This document shows positions 1-8,230 of a DNA stretch of 46,920 nt, piece after piece. The position numbers were made by a program, and so were the translations under genes. Below the pieces are notes generated by a model. The model made no database searches. It worked only from the letters and a program-made list of their open reading frames with translations, and was not told where the DNA came from. This stretch comes from Ancrocorticia sp039812645 (GTDB lineage Bacteria; Actinomycetota; Actinomycetes; Actinomycetales; Actinomycetaceae): assembly GCA_039812645.1 (NCBI GenBank), contig JBDIAV010000016.1:1-46920 (forward strand), read 5' to 3'. The first letter of the stretch is position 1, and each line of letters begins with the position of its first letter.

Positions 1-36
1 TTCAGAACCAGGCTCACGTTCAGAACCAGGCTCACG
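1..36. repeat. Two tandem 18-bp repeats at the window edge
   Basis: The 18-mer ttcagaaccaggctcacg occurs twice back to back. Read on the minus strand it encodes REPGSE twice, in frame with the partial coding region that starts at 216. More copies may lie beyond the left edge. Confidence 0.8.
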
Positions 37-216
37 TCCAACACTAAACACATCTCTGAGTTCGGGCGTGCCCTGAGAACGGGACATGTCACTGAAACTG
101 GGGCCACTCCAGAAACTGGGCGCACGTCCAGAACCAGAAGAACCAGAAGTACCTCCGGATCCGGACGCACCCCCAGAACCAGATCCCTGCGATGAAGCGA
201 TCGGGAACCCAGTCAC
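1..216 (-). CDS. N-terminal part of an unidentified protein, runs off the left edge
   Basis: On the minus strand a GTG at 216-214 follows the rmlC stop codon by one base and opens a frame of 72 codons that stays open to base 1. It encodes a Gly/Ser-rich start, then a hydrophilic stretch, and ends with two exact copies of REPGSE made by an 18-bp DNA repeat at 1-36. The close spacing suggests translational coupling to rmlC. No clear Shine-Dalgarno is seen, and no domain is visible in this fragment. A disordered leader in front of a polysaccharide-biosynthesis or cell-surface domain would fit. An internal ATG (SDMSRS region) is another possible start. The function is unknown. Confidence 0.5.
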   Translation of the reverse strand, partial: MTGFPIASSQGSGSGGASGSGGTSGSSGSGRAPSFWSGPSFSDMSRSQGTPELRDVFSVGREPGSEREPGSE

Positions 217-217
217 G

Positions 218-835
218 TTACTTGTTCAGTGTGGCGATGAACTCCTGGCAGGCCTCCCAGGTGGGAAGCAAACCTTGCTCCTGAGCCTTGAGCAGACCTG
301 GGGCATCGGTGTCCTTGGGGGAGAGCAGCAGCTCCAGCGGCTGTCCGTTGCGATCCACCTTCGGGTACTCGATTCCCACGGTAGAACACAGCGGGTTGAC
401 GCCGTGCTCACGGCCAGGCGCGTACTCCGAGGAGCACATGTACACCACGGTGGAGTTATCCTCCAATGCCACGAAGACGTGGCCGAGGCCCTCGGAGAGG
501 TAGATGGCGCGGCGGTCGACGTCGTCGAGAAGAACCGAGTCCCACTGACCGAAGGTGGGGGAACCTACGCGGATGTCCACTGCGAAATCGAGCACGGCGC
601 CGCGTGGGCACATGACGTACTTAGCCTGCGACGGCGGAACGTCAGCGAAGTGAATACCACGAATCGTGCCAGCCTTCGAGACGGAGGTGTTGGCCTGACG
701 CACGTCCAAGCGGTGGCCGATGACCTGCTCGAATACCGTCGACTTATACGCCTCCAAGAAAAGGCCGCGATCGTCGGGGAACTGGCGAGGGGTAATCTCC
801 CAGGCGCCCGAAATCTTCAGCTCGCGAATGTCCAT
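218..835 (-). CDS. rfbC: dTDP-4-dehydrorhamnose 3,5-epimerase (RmlC/RfbC)
   Basis: The 205-residue product has the length and layout of RmlC, a cupin enzyme that epimerises C3 and C5 of dTDP-4-keto-6-deoxyglucose in dTDP-L-rhamnose synthesis in the cytoplasm. Visible family motifs are FPDDRGLFLEAYK near residue 20, RQANTSVSKAGTIRGIHF with the histidine expected to be catalytic near residue 63, GAVLDFAVDIRVGSPTFGQW, and LSEGLGHVFVALED. ATG at 835 is supported by GGAGGAG six bases upstream. The companion rmlA lies at 14178-15053. rmlB and rmlD are not in the window, so the pathway genes are split. A small unknown gene follows after one base. Confidence 0.93.
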   Translation of the reverse strand: MDIRELKISGAWEITPRQFPDDRGLFLEAYKSTVFEQVIGHRLDVRQANTSVSKAGTIRGIHFADVPPSQAKYVMCPRGAVLDFAVDIRVGSPTFGQWDSVLLDDVDRRAIYLSEGLGHVFVALEDNSTVVYMCSSEYAPGREHGVNPLCSTVGIEYPKVDRNGQPLELLLSPKDTDAPGLLKAQEQGLLPTWEACQEFIATLNK

Positions 836-1107
836 TGCTGCTCCTCCATTTTGTCAGTATGTAGCTGGAATCCAGTGTAGTCAGGTCAGCACGACGACGG
901 CGCCCTCACCCGCTTTGAGAAGAGGGACGGTGGTCACGTCTTGCGGAGGGGATTCGCCATAAAACGGCGCATACTCTGCGAGAGAAGGCACCGGAGTGCG
1001 TATAGTTGTTGATCGGTTAAGAGATTGCGCCGATGGGTCTGGCCGTGACATCCGCAGTGGGCCACGACCTAGTGGCGGGATCTCTACTGGCAAGAAAGGC
1101 GATCTAG
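836..1107. other. Divergent intergenic region, possible small ORF remnant
   Basis: This 272-bp stretch separates the leftward rmlC gene from the rightward glycosyltransferase and should hold promoters for both. A minus-strand frame from a TTG at 1093 to a stop at 881 could encode 70 residues ending in EGAVVVLT. It has no recognisable domain and no good ribosome binding site, so I do not call it a gene. A TATAGT hexamer at 1001-1006 could be the -10 of a rightward promoter, but no clear -35 accompanies it. Confidence 0.3.
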
Positions 1108-1833
1108 ATGAGCTCTCTCCTCATCATTATTCCCGCGTGGAACGAGGAGCAGGCACTCCCCAAAGTGCTTGACGAAATCCGTGGGAATACTGAGCTGGAC
1201 GCGGACGTCGTCGTCGTTGATGACGGATCGTCGGACCGCACCTCGGACGCGGCCCGGGGCAAGGGCGTCGCGGTATTGACGCTGCCGCTCAATCTTGGCG
1301 TGGGTGGTGCCATGCGCACCGGCTATCTCTACGCCAAGCGCAACGGGTACGAGCGTGCCGTGCAAGTAGATGCCGATGGGCAGCATCGTCCGGCAGATAT
1401 TCTCCGTCTCATGGCGCGGATGGATGAGACGAATGCCGATCTCATCATTGGAGCGCGGTTTGCTGGAGTGGGAGATTACTCAGTGCATGGCCCACGGGCA
1501 TGGGCTATGAAAGTGCTGTCGGGGCGGCTCTCGCGTATCTGCAAAGCCACTTTAACGGATACTACCTCCGGATTTAAGCTTGCCAATCGCCGTGCCATCG
1601 CCCTCTTTGCAGATGAACTACCAGCGGAATACCTCGGGGACACTGTCGAGGCACTTGTCATTGCTGCAAAGTCCGGCCTCAAGGTGGAGCAAGTGGGCGT
1701 TGAGATGCGCGAGCGCCAGGGCGGGGAACCTTCGCATGGTCCTGTGAAGGCTGCACTGTTCCTTGTACGCGCGGGGTTGGCTATGTTTATTGCCTCGACG
1801 CGCCGCCGTAAGAAGGAGACCTCCGTTGACTGA
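1108..1833 (+). CDS. Family 2 glycosyltransferase, DPM1/polyprenyl-phosphate sugar transferase type
   Basis: The 241-residue protein is a GT-A glycosyltransferase. It opens with LLIIIPAWNEEQALPKVL, then VVVVDDGSSDRTSDAARGKG, and has the metal-binding VDADGQH motif near residue 90, then GARFAGVGDY. These are the motifs of enzymes that move a sugar from a nucleotide donor to a polyprenyl phosphate at the cytoplasmic membrane face. There is no large C-terminal membrane domain. A DUF2304 membrane protein overlaps its end, which is a common partnership. ATG at 1108 is preceded by AGAAAGG. The donor and acceptor cannot be read from the sequence. Confidence 0.85.
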   Translation: MSSLLIIIPAWNEEQALPKVLDEIRGNTELDADVVVVDDGSSDRTSDAARGKGVAVLTLPLNLGVGGAMRTGYLYAKRNGYERAVQVDADGQHRPADILRLMARMDETNADLIIGARFAGVGDYSVHGPRAWAMKVLSGRLSRICKATLTDTTSGFKLANRRAIALFADELPAEYLGDTVEALVIAAKSGLKVEQVGVEMRERQGGEPSHGPVKAALFLVRAGLAMFIASTRRRKKETSVD

Positions 1834-2218
1834 CATCCTGTACCGGTTCCTGCCGATCGTCGTGTCCGTGGGCCTCTTGGCTTATATCTTCTTCCTGCTG
1901 CGCAGCCACCGTGTCCGCGAGCGCTACGTCTGGGTGTGGCTCGTCCTCGGTGCAGGCATGCTGGTGCTCTCGCTTTTCCCGCAGCTGGCTTTCGCCGTCT
2001 CCGGCTGGTTTGGATTCCAAGCGCCTTCGAACCTACTGCTGGTTTCGTGCTCGGTGTTCCTTCTCATTACCGTTATGAATCTTTCGACGGCCATCTCGGG
2101 TGTGGAGGAAGATCGGCGCCGCTTTGTCGAGGAGATTGCGCTGCTCGATGCCCGGATTCGTGAGTTGGAAGACGCGCAAGCTAGATCCAAGGAACCGGAC
2201 GAGCGATCCGGGCACTAG
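1826..2218 (+). CDS. DUF2304 family membrane protein
   Basis: I place the start at TTG 1826, which overlaps the upstream gene by 8 bp and has AAGGAGAC at a normal distance. This gives 130 residues, the usual DUF2304 length. The sequence shows three hydrophobic segments (about residues 5-25, 35-53 and 65-85) followed by an acidic, probably coiled-coil tail (VEEDRRRFVEEIALLDARIRE, near residues 96-116). The family commonly follows a DPM1-like glycosyltransferase, as here, and probably anchors or assists it at the membrane. Its biochemical role is not established. Confidence 0.8.
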   Translation: MTDILYRFLPIVVSVGLLAYIFFLLRSHRVRERYVWVWLVLGAGMLVLSLFPQLAFAVSGWFGFQAPSNLLLVSCSVFLLITVMNLSTAISGVEEDRRRFVEEIALLDARIRELEDAQARSKEPDERSGH

Positions 2219-2230
2219 CCGCGCAGGTGC

Positions 2231-2276
2231 TTGCTGGGAAACCTCGCCCAGCAACATGAGCTGAGGGCTCAGGAAT
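2231..2276 (+). terminator. Possible terminator between convergent genes
   Basis: A perfect 8-bp hairpin (ttgctggg at 2231-2238, cccagcaa at 2247-2254) is followed by a smaller TGAGC/GCTCA hairpin and a run of five T from 2276. It sits between the ends of the DUF2304 gene and the convergent glycosyltransferase gene, whose last codons it touches. Confidence 0.45.
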
Positions 2277-3372
2277 TTTTGACGACGTCGTCCAGAATCG
2301 CGGCGTACTCGCGCACCCGGTGTGGCCATGTCCAGGCGTCAATGAGGCCGGGGGCGGCGAGTGCGGGAGGTTGACGCACATATCCTTCAAGGGCTTGTGT
2401 TAGGGATTGCGTGGTTCGTTCGCCGGTGATAATGACGGGCATGCCGGCATCGCGCAGCACTTCGGCGCCGGGAACAGGGAACGTGACAACGCGTCCGGAT
2501 TCCGCTATGGCTTCGAGCATCGTTGTCTGGAATCCCTCGGACAGTACCGTGGGGTTGACGAGCGTAGCACCTGCAAGGCTGCGACGCACCTGATCTGCTG
2601 GAACGCGCCCGGGAATGGCGACGACGCCGTCGACCCCTAGCTTCTTGGCTAACGCGCGCGCGGCGTCCAGATCGGCCCCGGCTCCCAACATCTCCCCGTC
2701 CACCTCATGGCCCTGGGCGCGGAGGTTAGCTACCGCCTCAAGGTAGGTATCCCAACCTTTGCCAGGCACCATACGTCCAACAAAAACGAGGTGTCCGGGC
2801 CGGTCTACCGGGCTTGTTGTAGCCTCCGACGGTGTGATGGCGTTATAGAAGACATCCGCGTTTGGGGCGCCAAGCCGCTCGGCAAAGTCAGCAGCTTCCT
2901 GGGAGACTCCCAGTACCCGGTCGGCATGGTGAAGCACGTAGCGACCCAAGGTGAGATCAACGATCTTGCTTGCTGGGCCAATAATCGGGGAGTTGCTCGC
3001 CACGAACCCGCTGCCATGCTCGGTGTGAACGGCAGGAATTCCCGCGGCATGGGCCGCACGAACACCCACGAAACTCATGGGGAAGAAACGGGTGTGAACG
3101 GAGACGACGTCGAAATTCCCCTCGCGAAGGAAGGTGGTGATCCGGCGGCGTGACCCGAGATGAGGAAAGGAAATGACATCGGCAACGGGGAAGTTGGCGC
3201 GCCCGGTTAGTACCGCCACCTTGCCATCCTGACGTTGACCCATGGGAGAGCCAATGGTCAATACCGTGACGTCGTGACCCACGTCGGTGAGGCCCTGGGT
3301 GAGATGGAACAGGTGCTGCTCCAACCCTCCAAGCCGAGGCGGGTAGGTGTTGACGACGAAGGCGATTCTCAT
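2269..3372 (-). CDS. Family 4 glycosyltransferase (GT-B)
   Basis: The 367-residue protein starts with IAFVVNTYPPRLGGLEQHL, the donor-site glycine-rich opening of GT4 enzymes. The C-terminal Rossmann half contains LVFVGRMVPGKGWDTYLEAV near residue 200 and PTVLSEGFQTTMLEAIAESG near residue 280, which carries the EX7E-type motif. Such enzymes add a sugar to a lipid-linked glycan from a nucleotide sugar on the cytoplasmic side. It lies 9 bp behind the flippase gene in the leftward block with licD, so it probably builds the same surface polymer. The sugar specificity is not visible. Confidence 0.88.
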   Translation of the reverse strand: MRIAFVVNTYPPRLGGLEQHLFHLTQGLTDVGHDVTVLTIGSPMGQRQDGKVAVLTGRANFPVADVISFPHLGSRRRITTFLREGNFDVVSVHTRFFPMSFVGVRAAHAAGIPAVHTEHGSGFVASNSPIIGPASKIVDLTLGRYVLHHADRVLGVSQEAADFAERLGAPNADVFYNAITPSEATTSPVDRPGHLVFVGRMVPGKGWDTYLEAVANLRAQGHEVDGEMLGAGADLDAARALAKKLGVDGVVAIPGRVPADQVRRSLAGATLVNPTVLSEGFQTTMLEAIAESGRVVTFPVPGAEVLRDAGMPVIITGERTTQSLTQALEGYVRQPPALAAPGLIDAWTWPHRVREYAAILDDVVKNS

Positions 3373-3381
3373 GAATTTTCC

Positions 3382-4626
3382 CTACTGGTCTGTATCTGCC
3401 GGGACGCGACGAATGAAATAGGCGAGTGCCGCTCCAAAGATGAGTGAGAGAACGAGCATGGTACTTGCGTACGCGAGTGCGGCTCCCATGATCCCAAGAT
3501 GGGATACGAGAACTTGGGAGAGCACCAGGGCCATCACGGCGACGATGGCGTAGCCGATGAGCACCACTCGCTGTAACCGCATTGTTGTCAGTGCGTAGTA
3601 CAGGATGATGGAAACGGCGTTGAAGGCGCCTCCCGCAACGAGGACGAGAAGTGCGCCCTTGAACTCGGCGAGATCAAGGCCGGAGAACACTTCGAGAATG
3701 GGAATGCCCGCAACGAGCGTGGCAATAAAGGTGAGGATAAATGCGCCCACCGCACTCTGTAAGCCGCGCAGCATAAGCCGTAGGAATCCAGCGTGGTCAT
3801 TTTCGGTCCAGTGGGTAGCCATTCGCGTGAGTAGTGGCCGGAAGATAAACATGGCCAGAATGTTGATGGCGAGGGCTGGCATGAAGAGGATTCCGTACTC
3901 ACCCTGGAGCAGAGGCACGTTGCTCTCGACGGCGTATCGAGGAGCATTGTTGAGATACATGGCGAGGAATGCGGCAAGAAACAGTGGGAAACACTCGAGA
4001 AGTAGCCGGCGCAGCGGCTTCCACGCAAAACTCGGGCGCAACGGCAGCATGGTGCGCGCCGCAGGCAGAATGAGGGCCACCATGGCGATGAAGGACAACA
4101 CAAACGTGACCAGGCTAGTCAGCAGCAGGTCGTGAGTGACAAGAAGAGCCACAAGGAAGGAAGCGAGCGTGACCAACACTCGGAAAAAGTTAGCTTTCCC
4201 GGCAATATCAAGACGGCCAAGGCGTTGGAATTCGCCGTAGAAGACATCTTCGAAGGCATCGAAAAGGCGCAGCGAAGCAATAATGAGGAAGGCGATCATA
4301 TCTGAGGCGGGCCGTCCCGACCAGAGCGTCGTTCCAACGATTCCCACCACCATGAGAGCCACGGTGATGAGACGGGCGGCAAAGTAGGTGGGGAAGGAGA
4401 ATCGGTGGCGAACGTCGGTTGCCTGGTACGGGCGCACCTCGTAGGCACCGAGCGTCTGGAACTGTTGGCCGGCCGCCGTCGCCAAGGTGAACACACCCGC
4501 GGCGTAGCCTCCGAGGAATCGGCTCACGACAAGCGCCATAATCACCATGGACGCGGAGCCAATGATCGAGCTGGCGGTATTCCAGAGGTAGTCTCGGCCC
4601 AGCTGAGAATCGATCTTCTTCGCCAC
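3382..4626 (-). CDS. Wzx-type polysaccharide flippase (MOP superfamily)
   Basis: The 414-residue protein is almost wholly hydrophobic, with about twelve predicted membrane helices, and opens with GRDYLWNTASSIIGSASMVI, typical of O-antigen/teichoic-acid flippases. It should move a lipid-linked oligosaccharide across the membrane. GTG at 4626 overlaps the licD stop as TAGTG, which shows tight coupling. Its place between licD and a GT4 gene suggests that it exports the glycan that LicD decorates or will decorate. MurJ is less likely, because the context is not peptidoglycan synthesis. Confidence 0.83.
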   Translation of the reverse strand: MAKKIDSQLGRDYLWNTASSIIGSASMVIMALVVSRFLGGYAAGVFTLATAAGQQFQTLGAYEVRPYQATDVRHRFSFPTYFAARLITVALMVVGIVGTTLWSGRPASDMIAFLIIASLRLFDAFEDVFYGEFQRLGRLDIAGKANFFRVLVTLASFLVALLVTHDLLLTSLVTFVLSFIAMVALILPAARTMLPLRPSFAWKPLRRLLLECFPLFLAAFLAMYLNNAPRYAVESNVPLLQGEYGILFMPALAINILAMFIFRPLLTRMATHWTENDHAGFLRLMLRGLQSAVGAFILTFIATLVAGIPILEVFSGLDLAEFKGALLVLVAGGAFNAVSIILYYALTTMRLQRVVLIGYAIVAVMALVLSQVLVSHLGIMGAALAYASTMLVLSLIFGAALAYFIRRVPADTDQ

Positions 4627-5498
4627 TAGCGCGATTCCTCGGCTCCGAACTTGCCGAAATCGATGATGATGGGCAGATGCGTCTTGCGTTTATCCTCGGG
4701 AGGTAGCTGCATGTAGTCGCCGTAGCCGCGGGTGAGAATCTTGTCGTGTTCGCGGGGAAGCTTCACGGTGATGTTCTCGAAAGGGACATCGACAGTAGGG
4801 TAGAGATCATCTCGGGTGACAGCCCAGGCTAACGGTGTCCGATCGGTAAAATCGGCCATGAGATCAGCCTCCGCATGCTCGTACCTGCGAGCCGCCCTCT
4901 CCCACAGTCGCTGGAGCGTGCGAGGTTTAACCCGTGCCAGTCGGAGCACCCAATAAATAACGAACGTGGCGCTGAGGATGACCTTTCGGAGCAGGCCACC
5001 CACCTCAAGATAAGGCGCCGGGGTTCCTTGCAGGTAGAGCATGCGGCCCCAGAACCACGTGGCTCGGCTCTGACGCTGATATGCCTTCTTGTCCCGAGGC
5101 ACATTATCCAGCGGAAAGATATCGAGACCGATGGGCATACGGTAGGGGCTGTTCTTGATGAACTCGGGGATGAAAAGTGTTCCCTTAAGGATCAAATTGC
5201 TGAACATGTTGGGGAAGTCCGCATGGGTACGAGAGTTATGGATCTCGAAATCCTCTCCGAGCACCGCGGGGGCCTCGGCCAGGAAACGCTCGTAGTCAGC
5301 TCGCGTCATGCACACGTCGACGTCGTCGTCCCAAGGAATAAATCCCTTGTGGCGTACGGCCCCGATCGCCGTGCCGCCGTAGACGGCATAGGGAATGTCC
5401 AGTTCCCGGCAGACTCGATCAAACTCCGCGAGTATCGTTGTTTCAACCAGCTGCAATGTGCGGAGTACCGCTGGATCAGTGGGAACCCGAGAAGCCAT
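4626..5498 (-). CDS. licD: LicD family phosphocholine transferase
   Basis: The 290-residue protein has the LicD signature YGGTAIGAVRHKGFIPWDDD at about residues 40-60, a nucleotidyltransferase-fold active site with an aspartate cluster (DDDVDV), followed by NMFSNLILKGT and a short hydrophobic stretch near residue 155. In pneumococcus and Haemophilus, LicD moves phosphocholine from CDP-choline to a sugar of a surface polymer. ATG at 5498 has GTGAGG eight bases upstream. Two LicC-LicA genes and a LicB gene lie directly upstream on the same strand, so phosphocholine is a well-supported substrate. LicD relatives can transfer other phospho groups, so this is not proven. Confidence 0.88.
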   Translation of the reverse strand: MASRVPTDPAVLRTLQLVETTILAEFDRVCRELDIPYAVYGGTAIGAVRHKGFIPWDDDVDVCMTRADYERFLAEAPAVLGEDFEIHNSRTHADFPNMFSNLILKGTLFIPEFIKNSPYRMPIGLDIFPLDNVPRDKKAYQRQSRATWFWGRMLYLQGTPAPYLEVGGLLRKVILSATFVIYWVLRLARVKPRTLQRLWERAARRYEHAEADLMADFTDRTPLAWAVTRDDLYPTVDVPFENITVKLPREHDKILTRGYGDYMQLPPEDKRKTHLPIIIDFGKFGAEESR

Positions 5499-5601
5499 GT
5501 ATTCGCCTCACCTATCAGTCATTCTGGCAGGTTCGAGAGTATCAAAAATTCGCCCGGCGACTGCCTCTTGAGGCTCTCTTCACGTCTGCCCGCCCCGCCG
5601 C

Positions 5602-7275
5602 TTACTGCGGGGGAGCTTCGTACCAGGAGAGAACACTGTCTACATAGTCGGCAGCGCGATGATAATAGCGCTCGCGCCATTCGTCGACGTCGTCGCCCTG
5701 GGACTGGGCAACGAGGGCCCAGAGGTACCAACACCATCCAGCAATAACCGCGTAGGCCCAGAAATGACGGCGCTCCGCGACGGAGGGCTGGCGGCCAAAG
5801 TAGAACTGAATCGCCTGCTCTGCCTGCTCATCGGTGAGTTCTGCGCTCGCGACAAGCGCGCCAAAATCAGAAGCAATGTCAGACATGCCGGCGTACTCCC
5901 AATCGATGAGGCTAGGGGGTGCCTGCGATGTGACGAGGAAGTTCGCGGTGTAGAAGTCATTGTGGCTGGGGACGGGCGCGTAGCCGTCGTCGTCAGCGAA
6001 ATCTTTGAGACGCAGAACTTTATCCTTCAACTCTGCGTACCCGGGTATATCTATCGGACCCTGCTCGTTGAGCAGCGCCTCGTAGGTGAGTCCTTGCGAA
6101 ATGAAATCGAACCGGCGTTCCATGATTTCGCCGCTCTCGTGAAGAGTGCGATCAATTCGCATTGCCGATTCGAGTTCGTGCGCGGATGCGACATCGAGGT
6201 CGCGGGCGTTGGAGATGAAGCGAGAAATCTTCCACCCATCCTCCGGATCGCCGTGAATGAAGGTGTGATCCAGGCCGAGGCGGCTCGCCAACTGCTGTGC
6301 TAACAGCTCGGCCTGCCTGTCGATAACCTTGTTCGTCCCCTCGCCTGGGTGACGATATACGTACTCTTTCGTGCCGACGGCGAAGTGGCACGAGAGGTTC
6401 GTTAGCCCCTGTTTGATGGGGGAGAGATCATGAATGTCCTCTCTGGAGCACCCGAGTGTAGCGACGATTCTGTCAAATGCCTGCGAGTCGACGTTGCGAA
6501 TGAATGCGGGATCAAAATCGCGCACGTCGTCGAGAGAATCGAACTCATTGATCATGCCGTCAGGGAAGCGACGGGCGACCATGTGCATATCCGCGATGTT
6601 GTCGAGGTAGATGTTCTCCCAGTATTTGTCTGTGGTTTCAGGTAGGTCGTAGACCTCTGCAAGGAGACGGCGGAAGGCCGTGGAGAATCGGCGGTCAAAG
6701 TATGCCGGACCAACCATCACCAAAGAATCGCTGCCTCCGATGGAGATATCAACAATTCGCCCATCTTCTCCGGTGCTTACGCACCATTCGTCAGTTGGGC
6801 CTTCCACATAGGGGGTGGAGTAGAAGGCCTCAAAGACGTAGGGCTCGAATGGGTTGTCGAGGAAATAGTTATCCGCGCAGCAGATGTACGTATTGGCCAA
6901 ATGCTCTCGGACCACCCAGAGCGAGCTGTTGTTGTTGCGCGTGGCGTACTCGGGATTCGCAACGATCCTTACTCCGAACTCGGATTCTAAGTAGAAGAAG
7001 TGTTCCTTCTTGTATCCGACGACGACGGTGATATCGCTGATTCCTGCGTCGAGTAACTGGCGGATCTGGCGTTCGATGAGGATCTCACCGCGTACTTTGA
7101 GCAACCCCTTGGGTCTCTCGTAGGAGAGGGGAGCAAAACGCTGGGAGAGTCCCGCGGCCATGACGACGGCATTGGTGACCTTGTAAGGTTCGAGGGCGGA
7201 GAGGCCCTCACCCGTGATGGAACCCTCGTGTAGCTGTGCGGTGAGTTGAGCGAATGCGTTGCGTGACAATGTCAT
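5602..7275 (-). CDS. LicC-LicA fusion: CTP:phosphocholine cytidylyltransferase plus choline kinase, copy 1
   Basis: From ATG 7275 the product has 557 residues. Residues of about 33-270 form a sugar-nucleotidyltransferase-like domain opening AVVMAAGLSQRFAPLSYERP, with PKGLLKVRG, NNNSSLWV and the metal-site ADNYF. Residues of about 310-550 form a choline-kinase-like APH domain with PIKQGLTNLSCHF, SHNDFYTANFL (catalytic loop) and LIDWEYAGMSDIASDFG. The pair would phosphorylate choline and activate it to CDP-choline. Compared with the paralogue at 8227-10050, the N-terminus is about 33 residues shorter: MTLSRNAFAQL resembles the paralogue start but most of the winged helix is missing. The start lies 19 bp past the licB stop and has a weak Shine-Dalgarno. 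Confidence 0.87.
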   Translation of the reverse strand: MTLSRNAFAQLTAQLHEGSITGEGLSALEPYKVTNAVVMAAGLSQRFAPLSYERPKGLLKVRGEILIERQIRQLLDAGISDITVVVGYKKEHFFYLESEFGVRIVANPEYATRNNNSSLWVVREHLANTYICCADNYFLDNPFEPYVFEAFYSTPYVEGPTDEWCVSTGEDGRIVDISIGGSDSLVMVGPAYFDRRFSTAFRRLLAEVYDLPETTDKYWENIYLDNIADMHMVARRFPDGMINEFDSLDDVRDFDPAFIRNVDSQAFDRIVATLGCSREDIHDLSPIKQGLTNLSCHFAVGTKEYVYRHPGEGTNKVIDRQAELLAQQLASRLGLDHTFIHGDPEDGWKISRFISNARDLDVASAHELESAMRIDRTLHESGEIMERRFDFISQGLTYEALLNEQGPIDIPGYAELKDKVLRLKDFADDDGYAPVPSHNDFYTANFLVTSQAPPSLIDWEYAGMSDIASDFGALVASAELTDEQAEQAIQFYFGRQPSVAERRHFWAYAVIAGWCWYLWALVAQSQGDDVDEWRERYYHRAADYVDSVLSWYEAPPQ

Positions 7276-7294
7276 AGATATACTCGCGTGACCC

Positions 7295-8230
7295 TCACTT
7301 GACCGAGGAACGGGTGAACTTGAGCTCCCGCCAGTTGGGCGAAGCAGCCAGCACCGTTCCCACGAGAATAGCGATACCACAGACCACCTGTAGTGGGGTG
7401 GGGACTGCTCCCAACAGGATGAGACCAAAAACGATTGCCCACGCGGAGTAAGAGATATTGAGAGCCATGCCGCGTGAGGCGCCGATGGTATCAATTGCCT
7501 TGTAGTAGAAGAGGTAGGAGACAGTACCGGCGAGGGCGGCGAGGGCGATTACTCCGGTGGCAAGTGTTGGGGTGGCGTGCAGCGTAAAGCCCATAACTCC
7601 GAAGAGTGGGCCGACGATGAGGAGATAGACGAGGCCGGAGGTGGTCTCGCGGATATGGAGTGCAGTCTCGTTGTCGACGGCGTCGTCGCGCATGCCCCAA
7701 GCGAGGATAACTGCCTCTGAGCCCCAACCAAATACGCAGGTGACAGCGGCGAGAATGCCAACCCAGGCGGTTCCAGGAACGTCCGCACCTGACGAGCTGT
7801 AGCCGATGATAATGATTCCTGTCAGTGCCACCATGAGGGCCACAAGCTGACCAGTGCGCATGCGTTCCTTGAGGAAGATGAAGGCGAGGAAAGCGCCCAC
7901 GGCAGGATAGAAGGACGAAATAATCGCGGTGTATCCCGGACCAATATTATTGATGGCGATGAGGTAGCCGGTCATGCCGAGAGGGCCGCCGAGCAGGGCA
8001 GCGCCCATGACGGCTTTACCACTCCGGGTTTTGACGGCGGCGAGAGTGTCGCGGATTCGTCCTCGCACACCCATGTACACCAGCAGGATAATTGCACACA
8101 GGACGTCATGCAGGAGGGCACTGGCCATCGCAGCCTCTGGTGCACCGAGGAAAGGGAGCATGACGAGTGCCATGCTCAGGACGACGGTGTCGAGGCCCCA
8201 GAGGGCACCGCTGAAAATTCCGTATTTCAT
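7295..8230 (-). CDS. licB: LicB-like choline permease (EamA/DMT superfamily)
   Basis: The 311-residue protein has about ten hydrophobic helices in two EamA halves, for example LGGPLGMTGYLIAINNIGPG near residue 85 and YKAIDTIGASRGMALNISYS near residue 235. DMT permeases of this type encoded in lic operons import choline. ATG at 8230 overlaps the stop of the upstream LicC-LicA gene as ATGA. It is sandwiched between two LicC-LicA paralogues, so choline uptake, phosphorylation and activation look coupled. The substrate is inferred from context. Confidence 0.85.
   Translation of the reverse strand: MKYGIFSGALWGLDTVVLSMALVMLPFLGAPEAAMASALLHDVLCAIILLVYMGVRGRIRDTLAAVKTRSGKAVMGAALLGGPLGMTGYLIAINNIGPGYTAIISSFYPAVGAFLAFIFLKERMRTGQLVALMVALTGIIIIGYSSSGADVPGTAWVGILAAVTCVFGWGSEAVILAWGMRDDAVDNETALHIRETTSGLVYLLIVGPLFGVMGFTLHATPTLATGVIALAALAGTVSYLFYYKAIDTIGASRGMALNISYSAWAIVFGLILLGAVPTPLQVVCGIAILVGTVLAASPNWRELKFTRSSVK

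Noticed and set aside
86..880. 264-residue rightward reading frame
   Set aside because: It lies opposite rmlC, which has clear family motifs and a good ribosome binding site; its protein has no recognisable domain.
881..1093. 70-residue leftward frame upstream of rmlC
   Set aside because: TTG start without Shine-Dalgarno, no recognisable family, and it would occupy the divergent promoter region.
4875..5747. 290-residue rightward reading frame opposite licD
   Set aside because: It runs antisense through licD and the end of a LicC-LicA gene; the antisense frame is a by-product of codon bias.
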